In this document: positions 23,595-34,569 of the stretch, one piece after another | How positions within the stretch are numbered: position 1 is the first letter of the stretch | How the letters are laid out: every line of letters starts with the position of its first letter | DNA from: Nymphaea colorata | Lineage: Eukaryota > Streptophyta > Magnoliopsida > Nymphaeales > Nymphaeaceae | Direction: 5' to 3' | DNA: 64,000 nucleotides | Assembly (NCBI RefSeq): GCF_008831285.2 | Contig: NC_045138.2 | Location: forward strand, 37,253,115 to 37,317,114 | Notes under the pieces: generated by a model | Told to the model about the DNA's origin: nothing | Database searches by the model: none | The model's input: the letters and a program-made list of their open reading frames with translations, nothing else | Made by a program: the position numbers and the translations under genes

Positions 23595-25489
23595 CACTGT
23601 ATTGATGTGGTTGCCACTGCCCGCTATTATTCTCTTAATGCAATGGTGAGATATCTAGACCACAGTGAAAGTTTGCTCTATTGAACTCCAGGGCAGCGGT
23701 GCAGAATAATCTCATTATATTCTACAACTTATTACTAAAATGGCACAATACCAATTTGGCTCTGGTTTTTCCTTTAGATTTCTCTCTCCGTAGAGTTCAA
23801 GAAGATCTGAACTGGACCAACTGGTGTTCTTTAACACAAGATTGAGGATTTGCTTTTCAGCTTGAATAATTTCAGAATTTTTTTTTAGTTGAATTGTGAT
23901 TGGCAGACGCCCAAAAAATCGCTTCAACAAAAGCTATGATGGAAATTTCAACTTGATCAGGTCTCTCTTTCTCAACAAGCAGAACAAGAACTTTGGTTTT
24001 ATGATCAACCTTTTAGTTGCTTTAATGATATGAGCACATGTTTAGAAACATTACATTTGAAGGGGCACTTATATATGTATAAAAATAAATATTAAATTTT
24101 TTAATGTAAAAATAAACAAATTTTAACAAACTGGAGTGGGCAACTGCCCACCCTAGCCCACATGTGGCTACACCACTGGCTTACACCTATATGTGTATGC
24201 AGGTGTCAAGCATGCTGTAGCTGACCTATGCAGTGAACATGACCATCAAAGGGTCACTGAATAAGTAAGTTGCAAGGACTTCATGTCAGCTGTGATTTGT
24301 ATTGTCGGATTCTATTCTTTCTCCTATAATTTGTCTTTTAAGTTTGTTGTTAGTAACCAGCTTACACCTCATTCTTTTCGTTCAGAATGAAAGAAATCAG
24401 TGGCTAGCTAACACTTTATCAGTAAAGAAATCATTTATATTCTTTCCATTGATTATGTGATTCTGTTGGCATTGTTGTTCCTCAGAAGAAGCTGTCGAGG
24501 TCTGGATTGTTTTGGTAACTAAGTTCTCGTAGAGGCTCAAGAAGACGGCTTACATGCAAAATTTGGAGACTGTTGGGAGTTCAAGTCTTTAAGAAATTAC
24601 AGCTCAATCTTGATAGCTTGTTAAGGTGATTATGGTTCTTTCTCTGTCCTAATATGCCTGTGTGAAAATAGTGGGGTTTTTTATTAGGTTGCTCCATTCT
24701 TAGATTGTTATTTTCACTTTGTCCAGTCGTTTGGTTTTCCTTCATCCGATTGTGAGTTTTCAGCCATCTCTACTGTGAGTTTTCAGCCATCATTTAATGC
24801 ACCTGAAGCAAATTTGTAAAATTTTCCATGGTTTTTCAAACTGTCTTTTTAACAAGTCATGGTTGTTAGATTTCTGTAACGTCTGGCATCTTGCATACAT
24901 CTATCTAATTGGATTTCAGCTGGGGCTCTTCTCTTTTGGCCAATATAATTTTGAGAATTTTTGGGCTTGTAGTTTCTCTTTGTGTGTCGTTTTTGTCTTG
25001 TAGTTACCCTTGATCCGGCGGCGGTTGATGAACCCCAGGCCCAATCGGTTAGAGACCGGCGATTCCAACGGATTGGAGCCGGACATCCTGCTGCTGGAGG
25101 GTGATTTTGGGTGACTGAAACACTAATGCTTCTTCTTCCTCTTCGAAGTTTCAATCCAGGAAAACCCCACACGGACAGTGAAAAAGACAGAGGGAGAGAT
25201 GACCCCGCCCAAAAAAAAAAAAAAAAACAAGACGAGACTCTCAGAAGAAAAATCTTGCAAGGAAAAAACAGAGGAAACAGAAATCTTGATTTACTGATTC
25301 AAGAAACAAAAATAAAGAATAAAAAAGATCGGACCTTCCATATTCTGCACGCCAAATTCGAGAGTGGTTTGTATTCGGATTCAAATGTTGGCACTAGATC
25401 GGCCAAGAAATGGATTCACAATTTATGTCATGTTACACAACGTCACATAAAAAAAACAAACCCATTATATATATATATATATATGTAGA

Positions 25490-25890
25490 AATACCAATAT
25501 AAAATAAGAAGTCGTTGACCACATGTAACCCGCACCCACCTCCGCCCTTAATTTAGTATGAATAATATTAGGCAAGAACTTGAATACGCATGGTTGGACG
25601 TAATTGGCCGTCAGATCGAGATTTGGATTAAGACATGGAATGTGATTTGGATTTTTAAAAAATGACATCAGATTCAAATTAAAATTTAAACGTTGAGTTT
25701 GTATTTGATTTTGAATAAGTTTCTTATATCCAATTTGAAAGTTGGTTTTTTTAAGTAATGTAAAAATGTGGATCCGATTTGGTGGCATATTTAAAAGTTC
25801 GGCTTCCGAGGTCAATTTAAAAGCAGGATTAGGGGCAGATCAAATTTTAAATCTAGATATGGTACGGACTTATTTATTTGCGTTCAAACT
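25490..25890. repeat. Dispersed repeat family R1, copy 2
   Basis: Aligns with 19870-20640 in two blocks but lacks the roughly 370-bp middle piece found there. Both copies share 'aatttagta(t)gaataatattaggca' and 'gaataagtttcttat'. It is flanked on the left by a TA run. Confidence 0.7.
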
Positions 25891-26429
25891 GTCGACACAT
25901 TTTTAATTTTATTCGACGATTCGTAAATTTTAAAGCATGCAGACTCACATTGGAAATTACTTTTCGAAAACCATTAAAATAGTAAGTTTGTCCGTTCAAA
26001 CACCAAGAGATGGTTTATGTTCTATCCACAAGCTAGTTTATGTTTCTCTTTCTATACGCAAATATGAAACAAAAAAGAGAAGTCTCGAAAATACTCTTTC
26101 ATTTAATATAAGATTGGGAAGACATGTTGGTGAATTTGTCAAAAATTCTATCAGTTTTCTACTTTAACTAACAAAGCAAACATTAAAAGAATGTAAGCTG
26201 TGTAAACTTTTACCGGTCTTGAAGATATTTTAGGGAGCATTTCAAAACCTGATCAGTGATTTAAGATCATTGGGAATCTCATATCCACCGTCCAACCCTT
26301 CTTCCATCCCGGCCTCAAATCAAATTAAACTTTTGCTCATAAGCTGAGGATCACAAATTCAATCAACTCAACAAGTCCTAGCTGGTTCAGCGGATATCAA
26401 AGATAATCATCAGATGGGTATTTGGGTGA

Positions 26430-26930
26430 ACGACCAGAATTGATCGTAGATCAAGTGGGGTGGGATCAGCGGTTTGACCTACCTTGGATTTTTTGTTAAA
26501 TTTGGATTTGAGATCTATAGTTTGGATCAGAGGTCTAAGCTGATCTGGTTTAGTTGTTGAATTTGGGTTTTAGACTTATCATTTGGATCAAGGGCCTAAT
26601 CCGGGATCTAGATCAAAGGCCTAATTCGATCTGATTTGGATGTTAGATTTGACACTTGGCATATGGATCAGGGGCCTAATCTGATCCAATTTCTAAGTTA
26701 GATTTGACTTTTACATTTCAGGTTTAGATTAGTGGTCTAATTTGAACTGGTCTAGATGTATCATTTCGACTTTAAATATAGTTGGGATCAGAAATCTAAT
26801 ATAAACGGCTTTTGGTGTTGGATTTCAATTTTAGACATAGGGTCTCGATCAGAGGTCCAATCAGATCCAGTTTAAGTGTTGTACTTAGATTTAAGGCAAA
26901 ATCTAGATCAATACTCCATCTAGCGACATG
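26430..26930. repeat. Minisatellite-like repeat family R2, copy 1
   Basis: Iterates a roughly 60-bp unit built on 'gatca(g)aggtctaatctgatc', then 'ggtttagatgttggattt', then a variable part. The units are diverged (many substitutions and small indels). It is preceded at about 26410-26440 by 'ggtatttgggtgaacgacca', which also precedes the copy at 35.9 kb, so the array is part of a larger repeated element. Confidence 0.75.
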
Positions 26931-27010
26931 ATGTGCGCTAGTTTCAAAACATCCCAATAAAAAGACATTGTAGCGAAAATGGGTCATTATTCAAAAGATG
27001 AAGATCTCAA

Positions 27011-29353
27011 CTAAGGGCAGAGCTCTATAAGGGAGTGCACGCCCATGGTAGTAACAATTTTGTAGCTGGAAAAGCCAGCATCCATAAACAACTTCTTCCA
27101 TTCCTCTTCGTTGCGTTCCTTGCCATTGTGCAGTACCATCATATGGAGATCCAGCATCAGTTGTACTTCGTTAAACACCTGATCATCCCATTTCTTCCTC
27201 ACTATGTCTGCAACGATGACCTTCCCTCCTGGTTTGGGGATGGCCTCCTTGCACCGTCTCAGTATCTTCAGGCACTCTTCCTCATCCCAGTCATGGAGAA
27301 TCCTCTTCAAACAAGCAACAATTTAAATAAAACAATATGATATCACAGTAAGAGAACGTTGTTTTTCCTGCCTAAGAAGGTTTTTCTTATTACCTTTGCA
27401 TCTCTGCAAACTTTTAGTTTCTCTAAAGGAAAAAAAAAAAAAAAGCTTCGGGGCATAGATAACTACGAGATCTTGTACCTAGGAAACCAACCATCTTTTC
27501 CCTCGTAGATTGTAGTAATGCATGCGCCTCATTCGTTTTTTAAAAAAGAAAAAATGAATGGTGGGGATCATTTTTCTAGACACCATTCGGTTGGGCTGAA
27601 ATCAGGGTTGTAAACGCCAGAAATTGAATTACATCAGCCTTGATATCGATGATTTTATGAATTGGAATCTTGAAATATAAATAAATCCCAATGTCAACAC
27701 ATAAATGGAAAAATTAAAGAAAGACAAAACAAAAAGTACTTGCTGTTTTTGCAGAAAGGTCTGGCTACAAGGACAGATGAAGTTAAACCTTAGGTGACAA
27801 CTAAGTCTGGGCATAGGTGACAACTAACCCAGGGCATCGGGTCCGCGAAAGCACCAGTACATGGTTTGATTGGGCTTGGGCCAGAAAAAACCACTCCTCA
27901 TCGGTTAATTAACTTTTTTATACTATTTTAATTATTAATAATATATGTTTTATTATTTAAAATATAATTTTTAATAAAAAAATTGTTTTATATTTTAAAA
28001 ATATTTTTTATTTTAATCGGGCCGAGCCCAGGCATCTGGCCTGATGCCGAGGCCTATTGACAACGAAGAAGCCGAAGCTTTTCAACTGAATCAGTCGAAA
28101 AAAATTAGATTATGAAAAAATTAATATCCAATTAAGAAATCAGATCAGATTCAAATATAAAAATGGCATCAGATGGAATTTTGATTCAGATCGAATTTAT
28201 TTTTAAACAAATATCCTATACCAAGCTTCATTACATTTTGAAAATTAATCAGATTTGGTTCAAAATTCAAATTTGAATGTGAATATAAAAATCAGATTCA
28301 ATGGGATCTAACTTTTCTTCATTCTTATGGGAATCTGATTTGAATCTGACTTTGACATCCCTATTGAGAGCTAGAATTGGAATCAGAGTGGTTGAAAAGC
28401 TGTCACTAAGGAGGTGAGGTGCTCTTTACATGCCAACATACTAAATGGGCTATATTATGCCCTTGAAGCAAACTAAATCGGCTATGCTATTGAAGCAAGT
28501 GCCTGGGGGATTGTTGCTGTTGGCAAAAGAAATATTCAACAATGAACTGGCCAGCGAGCGTTACCTTGAGAAAGACAGCATCAGCTGGTGGTATCGACTC
28601 AAACATATCACCACCAATGGCGACAACATTAGGAGGTGGTGACGATGCAGCCACGACATGGGGTTGGTCCAACACCATGCACTTGATGTGTGGGAAGGCA
28701 TCGGCTATGAGCCCAGCGACGGTCCCATTCCCACCCCCGACATCCACAAGCGAGCTCATGCCCTCAAAAACTTCGCTGCACCCTTCAACCATCCTACTTA
28801 TAAACTGTTTGGAAGTACTGGACATGGCGTCATTGAACACCTTGTTCATTGCAGGATCAAGGCTCACCTCCTTCCAGAATGGTTCCCCATGCTTAGCCTC
28901 AAAGACTGTGGGGTGACCCTCCCCAGATCGGAACCAAGCGGCCAAGTTGTCCCAGGCAGAGACTGCCATCGGATGGAGGCTTAGCATGGCAAGCGGTGAC
29001 ATACAGTATGGGTCATCTCTTACCAACAGCCTAGACATCGGCGTCAATCCATAAGAAACTTCATGTTCTTCTTCGCCGCTCAGTTTTAGCTCTTCGGCAA
29101 ACACGCCGGTGTGCACTAGCAAGTGCATCAGGCGATCGAGGCACGGGACCTCAACCGTGGAGCTGATCGGGATCTTGGCTGCCAATTGAGAAGCAGTCAG
29201 TGGCCCGCCAGCACTGTGGATGATGTCGGCTATGCCAAGTTCGATGGCAGCCTTGACTGAGTAGGATTTCATGTATGAGATCATGAGGCTCTCAAGGTGA
29301 GCCCGAACTGTAAGTTCTGTCGTCTTCTTTTGGACATGCATATTTCGCTCCAT
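27011..29353 (-). CDS. OMT3, class II SAM-dependent O-methyltransferase
   Basis: Minus strand, exon 1 complement 29353-28565 (263 codons), exon 2 complement 27304-27011 (97 codons plus stop); 360 residues. Donor CTCAAG/GTAACG, acceptor GTTTGAAG/AGG, phase 0 like the paralogues. The dimerisation domain has SYMKSYSVKAAIELGIADIIH. The SAM motif VDVGGGNGT starts at residue 203. The catalytic segment is ILHDWDEEEC (His about 267 with canonical Asp). It ends LIELCP, replacing the usual VFP. No internal disruption. The intron is 1,260 bp, far longer than in OMT1 and OMT2, and holds an AT-rich repeat with 'gggccgagcc' words (about 27830-28070). Start is ATG 29353 (a GTG lies one codon upstream). Substrate unknown. 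Confidence 0.92.
27830..28070. repeat. Dispersed AT-rich repeat R3 inside the OMT3 intron
   Basis: GC-rich ends with 'catcgggtc' and 'atcgggccgagccc' flank an AT-only core. Related pieces with 'aggccgagc' or 'gggccgagc' and the same AT core are at 51525-51900 and 6235-6345. Probably a transposable element remnant that lengthened the intron. Confidence 0.55.
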
Positions 29354-29466
29354 CACTCTAAATTGGAGGAAGGAAAGGATCCTAACACTAACACTCTAAT
29401 TGAAGGAAGGAAAGGATCCTGACAAATGGGAGTGCAGGTTGGAGTCCAAGCATGGAGGGCCAGCTC

Positions 29467-29476
29467 TTATTTAAAA
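29467..29476 (-). promoter_or_regulatory. Candidate TATA box of OMT3
   Basis: The minus strand reads TTTTAAATAA about 115 bp before the OMT3 ATG. Position and composition fit a TATA element. Confidence 0.4.
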
Positions 29477-29570
29477 GGTTTAGTTGCACACGAGAGAATA
29501 ACAGATCAGCTTCCGTCACTCCAAAGCAAAAGAGTCGCTGGAAAAACTTTAGTCATGGACACACACGGGT

Positions 29571-30130
29571 CACCACTCACCAGAAGTTAGCAAAACTACC
29601 GTTCTTCTCTACCATTCTTCCTCTTTGATTTCCTATTCCCGGCGAACAGCTGCCGTCAATTTTAATTTCGCTGCAGTGTTATGGCCCTTCACATCAGCAG
29701 CATGGTCATCGAAGTGTACTGTACTAATGCATCAGGAGGTGGTCATGTCATGTGTCACGTCGAGAAGATGCCCTCCTCTCAGGATGGCACGTAGAGGTCC
29801 GTGACTTTTGTTGTGTTTACAAAAGTCACTGGAATATTTGATGAAAACAATCAAATAGGAGCATGAGGATTAAGTAGTCGCAAGTGATTGACGGTCACCA
29901 GAACTTAGCCAAACTACCATTCTTAACTTTCCGGTCAAAACTCTACCGTTCTTCCTCCTTGATTTCGTACTCCCGGCGAACAGCTGCCAGCAATATTAAT
30001 TTTGGTGCAATGTTACTGCACATCAAATCAGCAGCACGGTCATCGAAATGTGCTGAACCAACGCATCAGGAGGTGGCCATGTGTCACACTGAGAAGATGC
30101 CCTCCTCTCAGGATGGAACGTAGATCTCGG
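29571..30130. repeat. Direct duplication in the OMT3 upstream region
   Basis: About 240 bp starting at 29571 recurs from about 29889 (offset near 318 bp). Shared words include 'cccggcgaacagctgcc', 'atcaggaggtgg' and 'gagaagatgccctcctctca'. The copies differ by scattered substitutions and short indels, so the duplication is moderately old. It lies 220-780 bp upstream of OMT3. Confidence 0.85.
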
Positions 30131-30930
30131 TGGGCGTGCCATAACCCCGCCCATTTTGGCAGTCCCCAGGATCAGATGAATACGGCACGTGGAAAGTTAG
30201 TGACGTTGATTGATTCTTGTTCTGTACAGAAATGGAGAACAGAAAATGACCTGAAGTCGTTATCTTGAACAGGACCTAAAAAACTAGATTATTGAGTAAT
30301 TCAGGTCGGACTCGCCATCCGGTAGAACAATTATGGACGATTTTTCAAGGTCGGAAATTTCGAAAATTAATGTCTTTACCGGTGATGTTCGAGGGGCGGC
30401 AGGAGCCTTCACCCCGTAGACCTTAAACCCTGTAAATTTTAAAAATTTTAATTTAACATATATAAAAAATGTTATTAAATTTTAAAAATTATGGTTCGAC
30501 CTTTATGACAAACAATCACTAGCTCCACATTTATATTCCAGTGACTTTAGTTGTGTTTGCGTTGTATACTGAATCCTACACTACTGCTTACATACGATAA
30601 GTATATATAATCAATGAATAGGTTATTCCAGGTTTTTAGTTTTGAAGAAGGTACTTTGAGCTTAATTAAACCCTCCATGTGCACCACCCCTTAGCATCAA
30701 CCTTATTTTATAAGGTTAGTTGAGGTGCTTAGTCAGTGCACTGGGATTTGCACCAATGGCTGAGTCACATGTGGTTTGGTGTGGTAAACCTAAAAAATAC
30801 CTTACACCATTTGGGAATGCATACTTTTTCTACGGTACATCCAAAACGGTCATATATATCCCGGACAACTTAATTTTCATGGTTTAGCATTTTTAAAAAT
30901 TCATTTAGTCGATAATGGCAATACGTTAGA

Positions 30931-31095
30931 GCTGATGTTATTATTTTCACGCTTTCTTGGAGTTTTTAAAGTCCAAGAAAAATGAACATAGAGCTGATCT
31001 TATTATTTTCACGCTTTCTTGGAGTTTTTAAAGTACAAGAAAAATGAACATAGAGCTGATCTTATTATTTTCACTCATTTCTTGGAGTTTTTAGA
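30931..31095. repeat. 62-bp tandem repeat, about 2.7 copies
   Basis: 'gctgat(g/c)ttattattttcac' begins units at 30931, 30993 and 31055. Units 1 and 2 are nearly identical and unit 3 is partial and slightly changed. Confidence 0.9.
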
Positions 31096-32188
31096 GGGAT
31101 TGAAATTACATTAAAAATGCATTTCCTTTCTTTTCATGTCTCTTGTATCCAAACAAGGTTATTAGTTCTCTCTTCTTTTCTCTCCATATTAAGTAGTAAT
31201 TCAAATAGAAGAAAGAATTTGTGCTGCTCGGTGGGACGAGGATTCGGGAGTGCTGGTCCGGTTTTGAACTTCAACGGACAAAAAATCCATGTAGCCTTCC
31301 CTAGTGAGGGATGAGTTTGAACGTTTGAAATGAAGAGGCGTGCGGTTAGCAGGCCTCAGTTATCTTAATGACAATGATCTTTATATTTTCAAGAAATACT
31401 GTTTTTTTTTTTTTTTTGACTTTGTAACGATAATGAATGTTAATAAATGACAATTTTTTAAGTTGCCATGAAGGCTTTTAGTGCCATTCTTAAATCGCCA
31501 TAAAAGGTGGACTGACATGTGAAGCACATGCCACTAAGAATCTACAATGGCATTTAACTTTGTCATATAGAGAACTTTTTTTGCGCTTTCTTAAAGTCAT
31601 GGAAAATGTTTAGTGGCACTTATTTTATGCCATAGTAGATTCATAGCAGTGTTTGAAAAATGTCACTAATAACCTTTCACTTGACGTTTCCAAATAGAGT
31701 CACCGCAGGAACTTTCTTTGGTGCTTCCAGTGGCGTGCGCCTTACCTTCAGTGACAATTTGTAGACGTTAGCTCATCTTCTCTCTCTGTCTTTCCACCTA
31801 TGCACATGGTTTCAGGCGAAACCCCCTGTGTCCTGAAAAAAAAGATGGGCTAGTTTTTCACCAAGTCCATTTTTTATGATTTATATCGCCGGAAAAAATG
31901 GCTATCGAAGCAGCCCGTCGACTTTGCCCTTTTTTTATTAATTTTTCGTCCACGAAAAACTCAGTGACTTCAACGTGCAAAATTTCCATCTACCGTTCCG
32001 TGGAGGGGGATGAGTTTGGTCGGCCTTCACTTTATGTTCTTGTCCCTCCCTCTTGTGAATAAAAATAATTCAGAATTAGAAGCTGATGCACTCTAACATA
32101 GGCACTTGCACATGCGACATGAATGCCGTCCTTGGAATATTAATGCATTCAAGAAAGCAATTGAAAGGCGCAAGTGCCCACTCGGTCT

Positions 32189-32291
32189 TAAATTAAAACA
32201 AAACTGACCTCTCAAGAACTCGTGAACTTGTCTACTTCCAGCTGCAGTTTCATAATTCCTTTGACATTCTTTCCTTCCCTGCACTAGAGTG
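32189..32291 (+). promoter_or_regulatory. OMT4 proximal promoter, shared with OMT5
   Basis: An AT-rich TATA-like stretch (AAATTAAAAC, about 32190-32200) is followed by 'gacctctcaagaactcgtgaa' words that are found almost unchanged before OMT5 (46320-46341). Homology with the OMT5 5' flank runs from about 32095 to the start codon. Confidence 0.5.
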
Positions 32292-34076
32292 ATGGAAGAG
32301 AAGATGAATGTCCAAGATCAGGGGACTCTGAAGCAGGCATCACAAGCCCACCTTCAGAACCTTCTCAACTCCTACATGAAATCCTACTCAGTCAAGGCCG
32401 CCATCGAGCTCGGCATAGCAGACGTCATCCACAGCCATGGTCAGCCGCTCACCGCCTCTCAGTTGGCCGCCAAGATCCCCATCAGCTCCTCCGTCGACGT
32501 CTTGCGCCTCGATCGCCTGATGCGCTTGCTGGTGCACACCGGCGTGTTCGCCGAGGAGAAAAGGATGGCCGGTGAAAAAGGGGAGGAAGTTTTGTATGGA
32601 TTGACGCCAGTGTCTAGGCTGATGCTAAGGGACAGCCCAGTTAGTATGTCACCGCTTGCAATGCTGAGCCTCCATCCCTTGTATGTCTCTGCGTGGGACA
32701 ATTTGGCAGCTTGGTTTCGATCAACGGAGGGTTACCCTACAGCCTTTGAGGCGAAGCACGGGGAACCATTGTGGGTGAAGGCGAGCAACTATCCTGCGCT
32801 TAACAAGCTATTCAATGAGTCCATGTCTAACCTTTCCAAACTGCTTATGGGTAGCATGATTGAAAGGTGTGGTGAAGTGTTCAAGGGTGTGAGCTCCCTT
32901 GTGGATGTTGGGGGCGGGGATGGCACCGTGGCTGGGCTCATAGCCGATGCTTTCCCACACATCAAGTGCATGGTGTTGGAGTTACCTCATGTTGTCGGTT
33001 CATCATCACTGCAACTACCTAACGTTGTCGCCATTGGAGGTGATATGTTCGAGTCAGTACCACCAGCTGATGCAGTCCTTCTCAAGGTAATATGGATCTG
33101 CACACCAGTTCCCTTGTTGAATCTTTTTGTAGGCCAACCCCAAATACTGAGCTTCAGGCGTCCTTCAACTTATTTTTCTCTGTGTGCCCACGAGTTGTTC
33201 GATAATCTAGAAATCCCGATTTGAGAAGGTCACCTAGTTAGTTGATCGCATGTCTGTTGTGCATTCAAACTACCTGCTCCCTGTAATAATAGTTCTTTTA
33301 AGAGTTAATGGTGGTCATAACTTCCTTCAGTTTGATTTAGACATCTGAAATTTCAAGATTTTTTTCTGTCAGACACTTTCCAAGGCTCTGCAACAGTTGG
33401 ATGTCAAAGAAATGTTCAAAAGTTTCTTCATCACCGCAACAATATAAAATTACTTTATTTCGAAGCTCCGTAAAATTGAATTGGATGTGATCAAATTTCT
33501 ATGTTTTTTTCTAAACAAAAATCGTTCCTCAAATAACAAAACAAAAATTTAGCCACACACACAGATACAGAGGAAGAGGGAGGACTCCAATCTGTAGGAA
33601 ATGGCAGACATTAAGTATATTCTTGGTAGCTACCAGTGACAGGAAGCATTGTTTAAGTAGAAGTTTGCTTGCCCAGGCGCAACAGAAGATAGAAAAACCT
33701 TTTCAGAGAAGAAAAGAATGCACCCTTTTCTGTTTAATTGTGATTGTCTGAGTATGATCTCCCTATTATTTTCTGTTTGAAGGCTATTATGCACAATTGG
33801 GATGACGACAAGTGCGTGAAGATATTGACACGGTGCAAGGAGGCGATCCCAAATCCAGGAGGGAAGGTCCTCATTGTGGACATAGTAAGCAAGAAATGGG
33901 CTGATCAAGTGTTTAATGAAATGCAACTGAACCATGATCTCATTATGACGGTATTCTTCGACGGCAAGGAACGCAATGAAGAGGACTGGAAGAAGCTGAT
34001 TATTGAAGCTGGCTTCTCCAGCTACAAAATAGTTACCACCGTGGGCGTCTACTCTCTAATAGAGGTCTTCCCTTAA
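32292..34076 (+). CDS. OMT4, class II SAM-dependent O-methyltransferase
   Basis: Exon 1 32292-33086 (265 codons), exon 2 33783-34076 (97 codons plus stop); 362 residues, intron 696 bp (CTCAAG/GTAATA donor, GTTTGAAG/GCT acceptor, phase 0). Starts MEEKMNVQDQG. The dimerisation domain has SYMKSYSVKAAIELGIADVIH. The SAM motif VDVGGGDGT starts at residue 204, and the next strand reads MVLELPHVV, with Glu where the paralogues have Asp. The catalytic segment is IMHNWDDDKC: His about 269 is kept, but the following Asp is Asn. It differs from OMT5 at 32 of 362 positions by eye. Start is ATG 32292 (a GTG precedes it). Intact, so probably expressed. Substrate unknown; the Asn may alter substrate binding or rate. 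Confidence 0.92.
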
Positions 34077-34535
34077 TTGGGAATTCAGATCAGCTCACTA
34101 TGTTGTTTGTGTTGTAGCTTGTTAATTTGAAACACCTCAATGACCTCATTTCCAAGTCCAATAGCTATAGCCTTTGGCTTCTATCAAACATTGAATATGT
34201 TCAATCGACTTGGTAAACCCACCAAGAAATTAATAATACTTTGCTTTTCATTTGTCCGGCTTTGCTATAGTGGCCACACTTCACTTAGGTGGTTTCCCTT
34301 ATCCTCTTGCTTGCCCATCTTACACAATTTCATTTGGTGGATTAAAAGCAGCAACAGGTGGCTCGATGTTTAGACATCACATTGCTTTTCTTCTTGAATA
34401 AGAAGGGAATAAGTATTTGCCACACTGGGTGTGAGTTCCACAAGCAATATTTGGGTGCTAACATGCATGGTTATAACAATCATGCATGCCCAATAAAAAT
34501 TGCAGTATTTAATTTTGTTGTTGGAGCTTAAATTC
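34077..34535. other. OMT4 3' flank, duplicated behind OMT5
   Basis: This roughly 450-bp block, from the stop codon on, is repeated behind OMT5 (48763-49230) with few changes, so the OMT4/OMT5 duplication included the 3' flank. AATAAA at 34492-34497 is a possible polyadenylation signal and is conserved near 49188. Short frames here are not genes. Confidence 0.7.
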
Positions 34536-34569
34536 AGCTTTAATTGCTTCACAAAGATATGCACAGACT

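Larger units (their letters stand above)
23450..27010. other. Intergenic region between CesA fragment and OMT3
   Basis: Contains a GT/GA microsatellite (23548-23594), a repeat end near 24126-24185 ('gtgggcaactgcccac' type), R1 copy 2 (25490-25890), a TA run at 25466-25486, and a minisatellite-like array (26430-26930). 24250-25100 is unique-looking and has no recognisable coding content. Confidence 0.5.
29354..32188. other. Divergent intergenic region between OMT3 (-) and OMT4 (+)
   Basis: About 2.9 kb between two divergently transcribed OMT genes, so both promoters lie here. It contains a direct duplication (29571-29815 and 29889-30130), a 62-bp tandem repeat (30931-31095) and, around 31430-31740, degenerate 'gccattcttaaatcgccat' words resembling CACTA subterminal repeats. 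A small frame at 31117-31314 matches nothing known. Confidence 0.55.
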
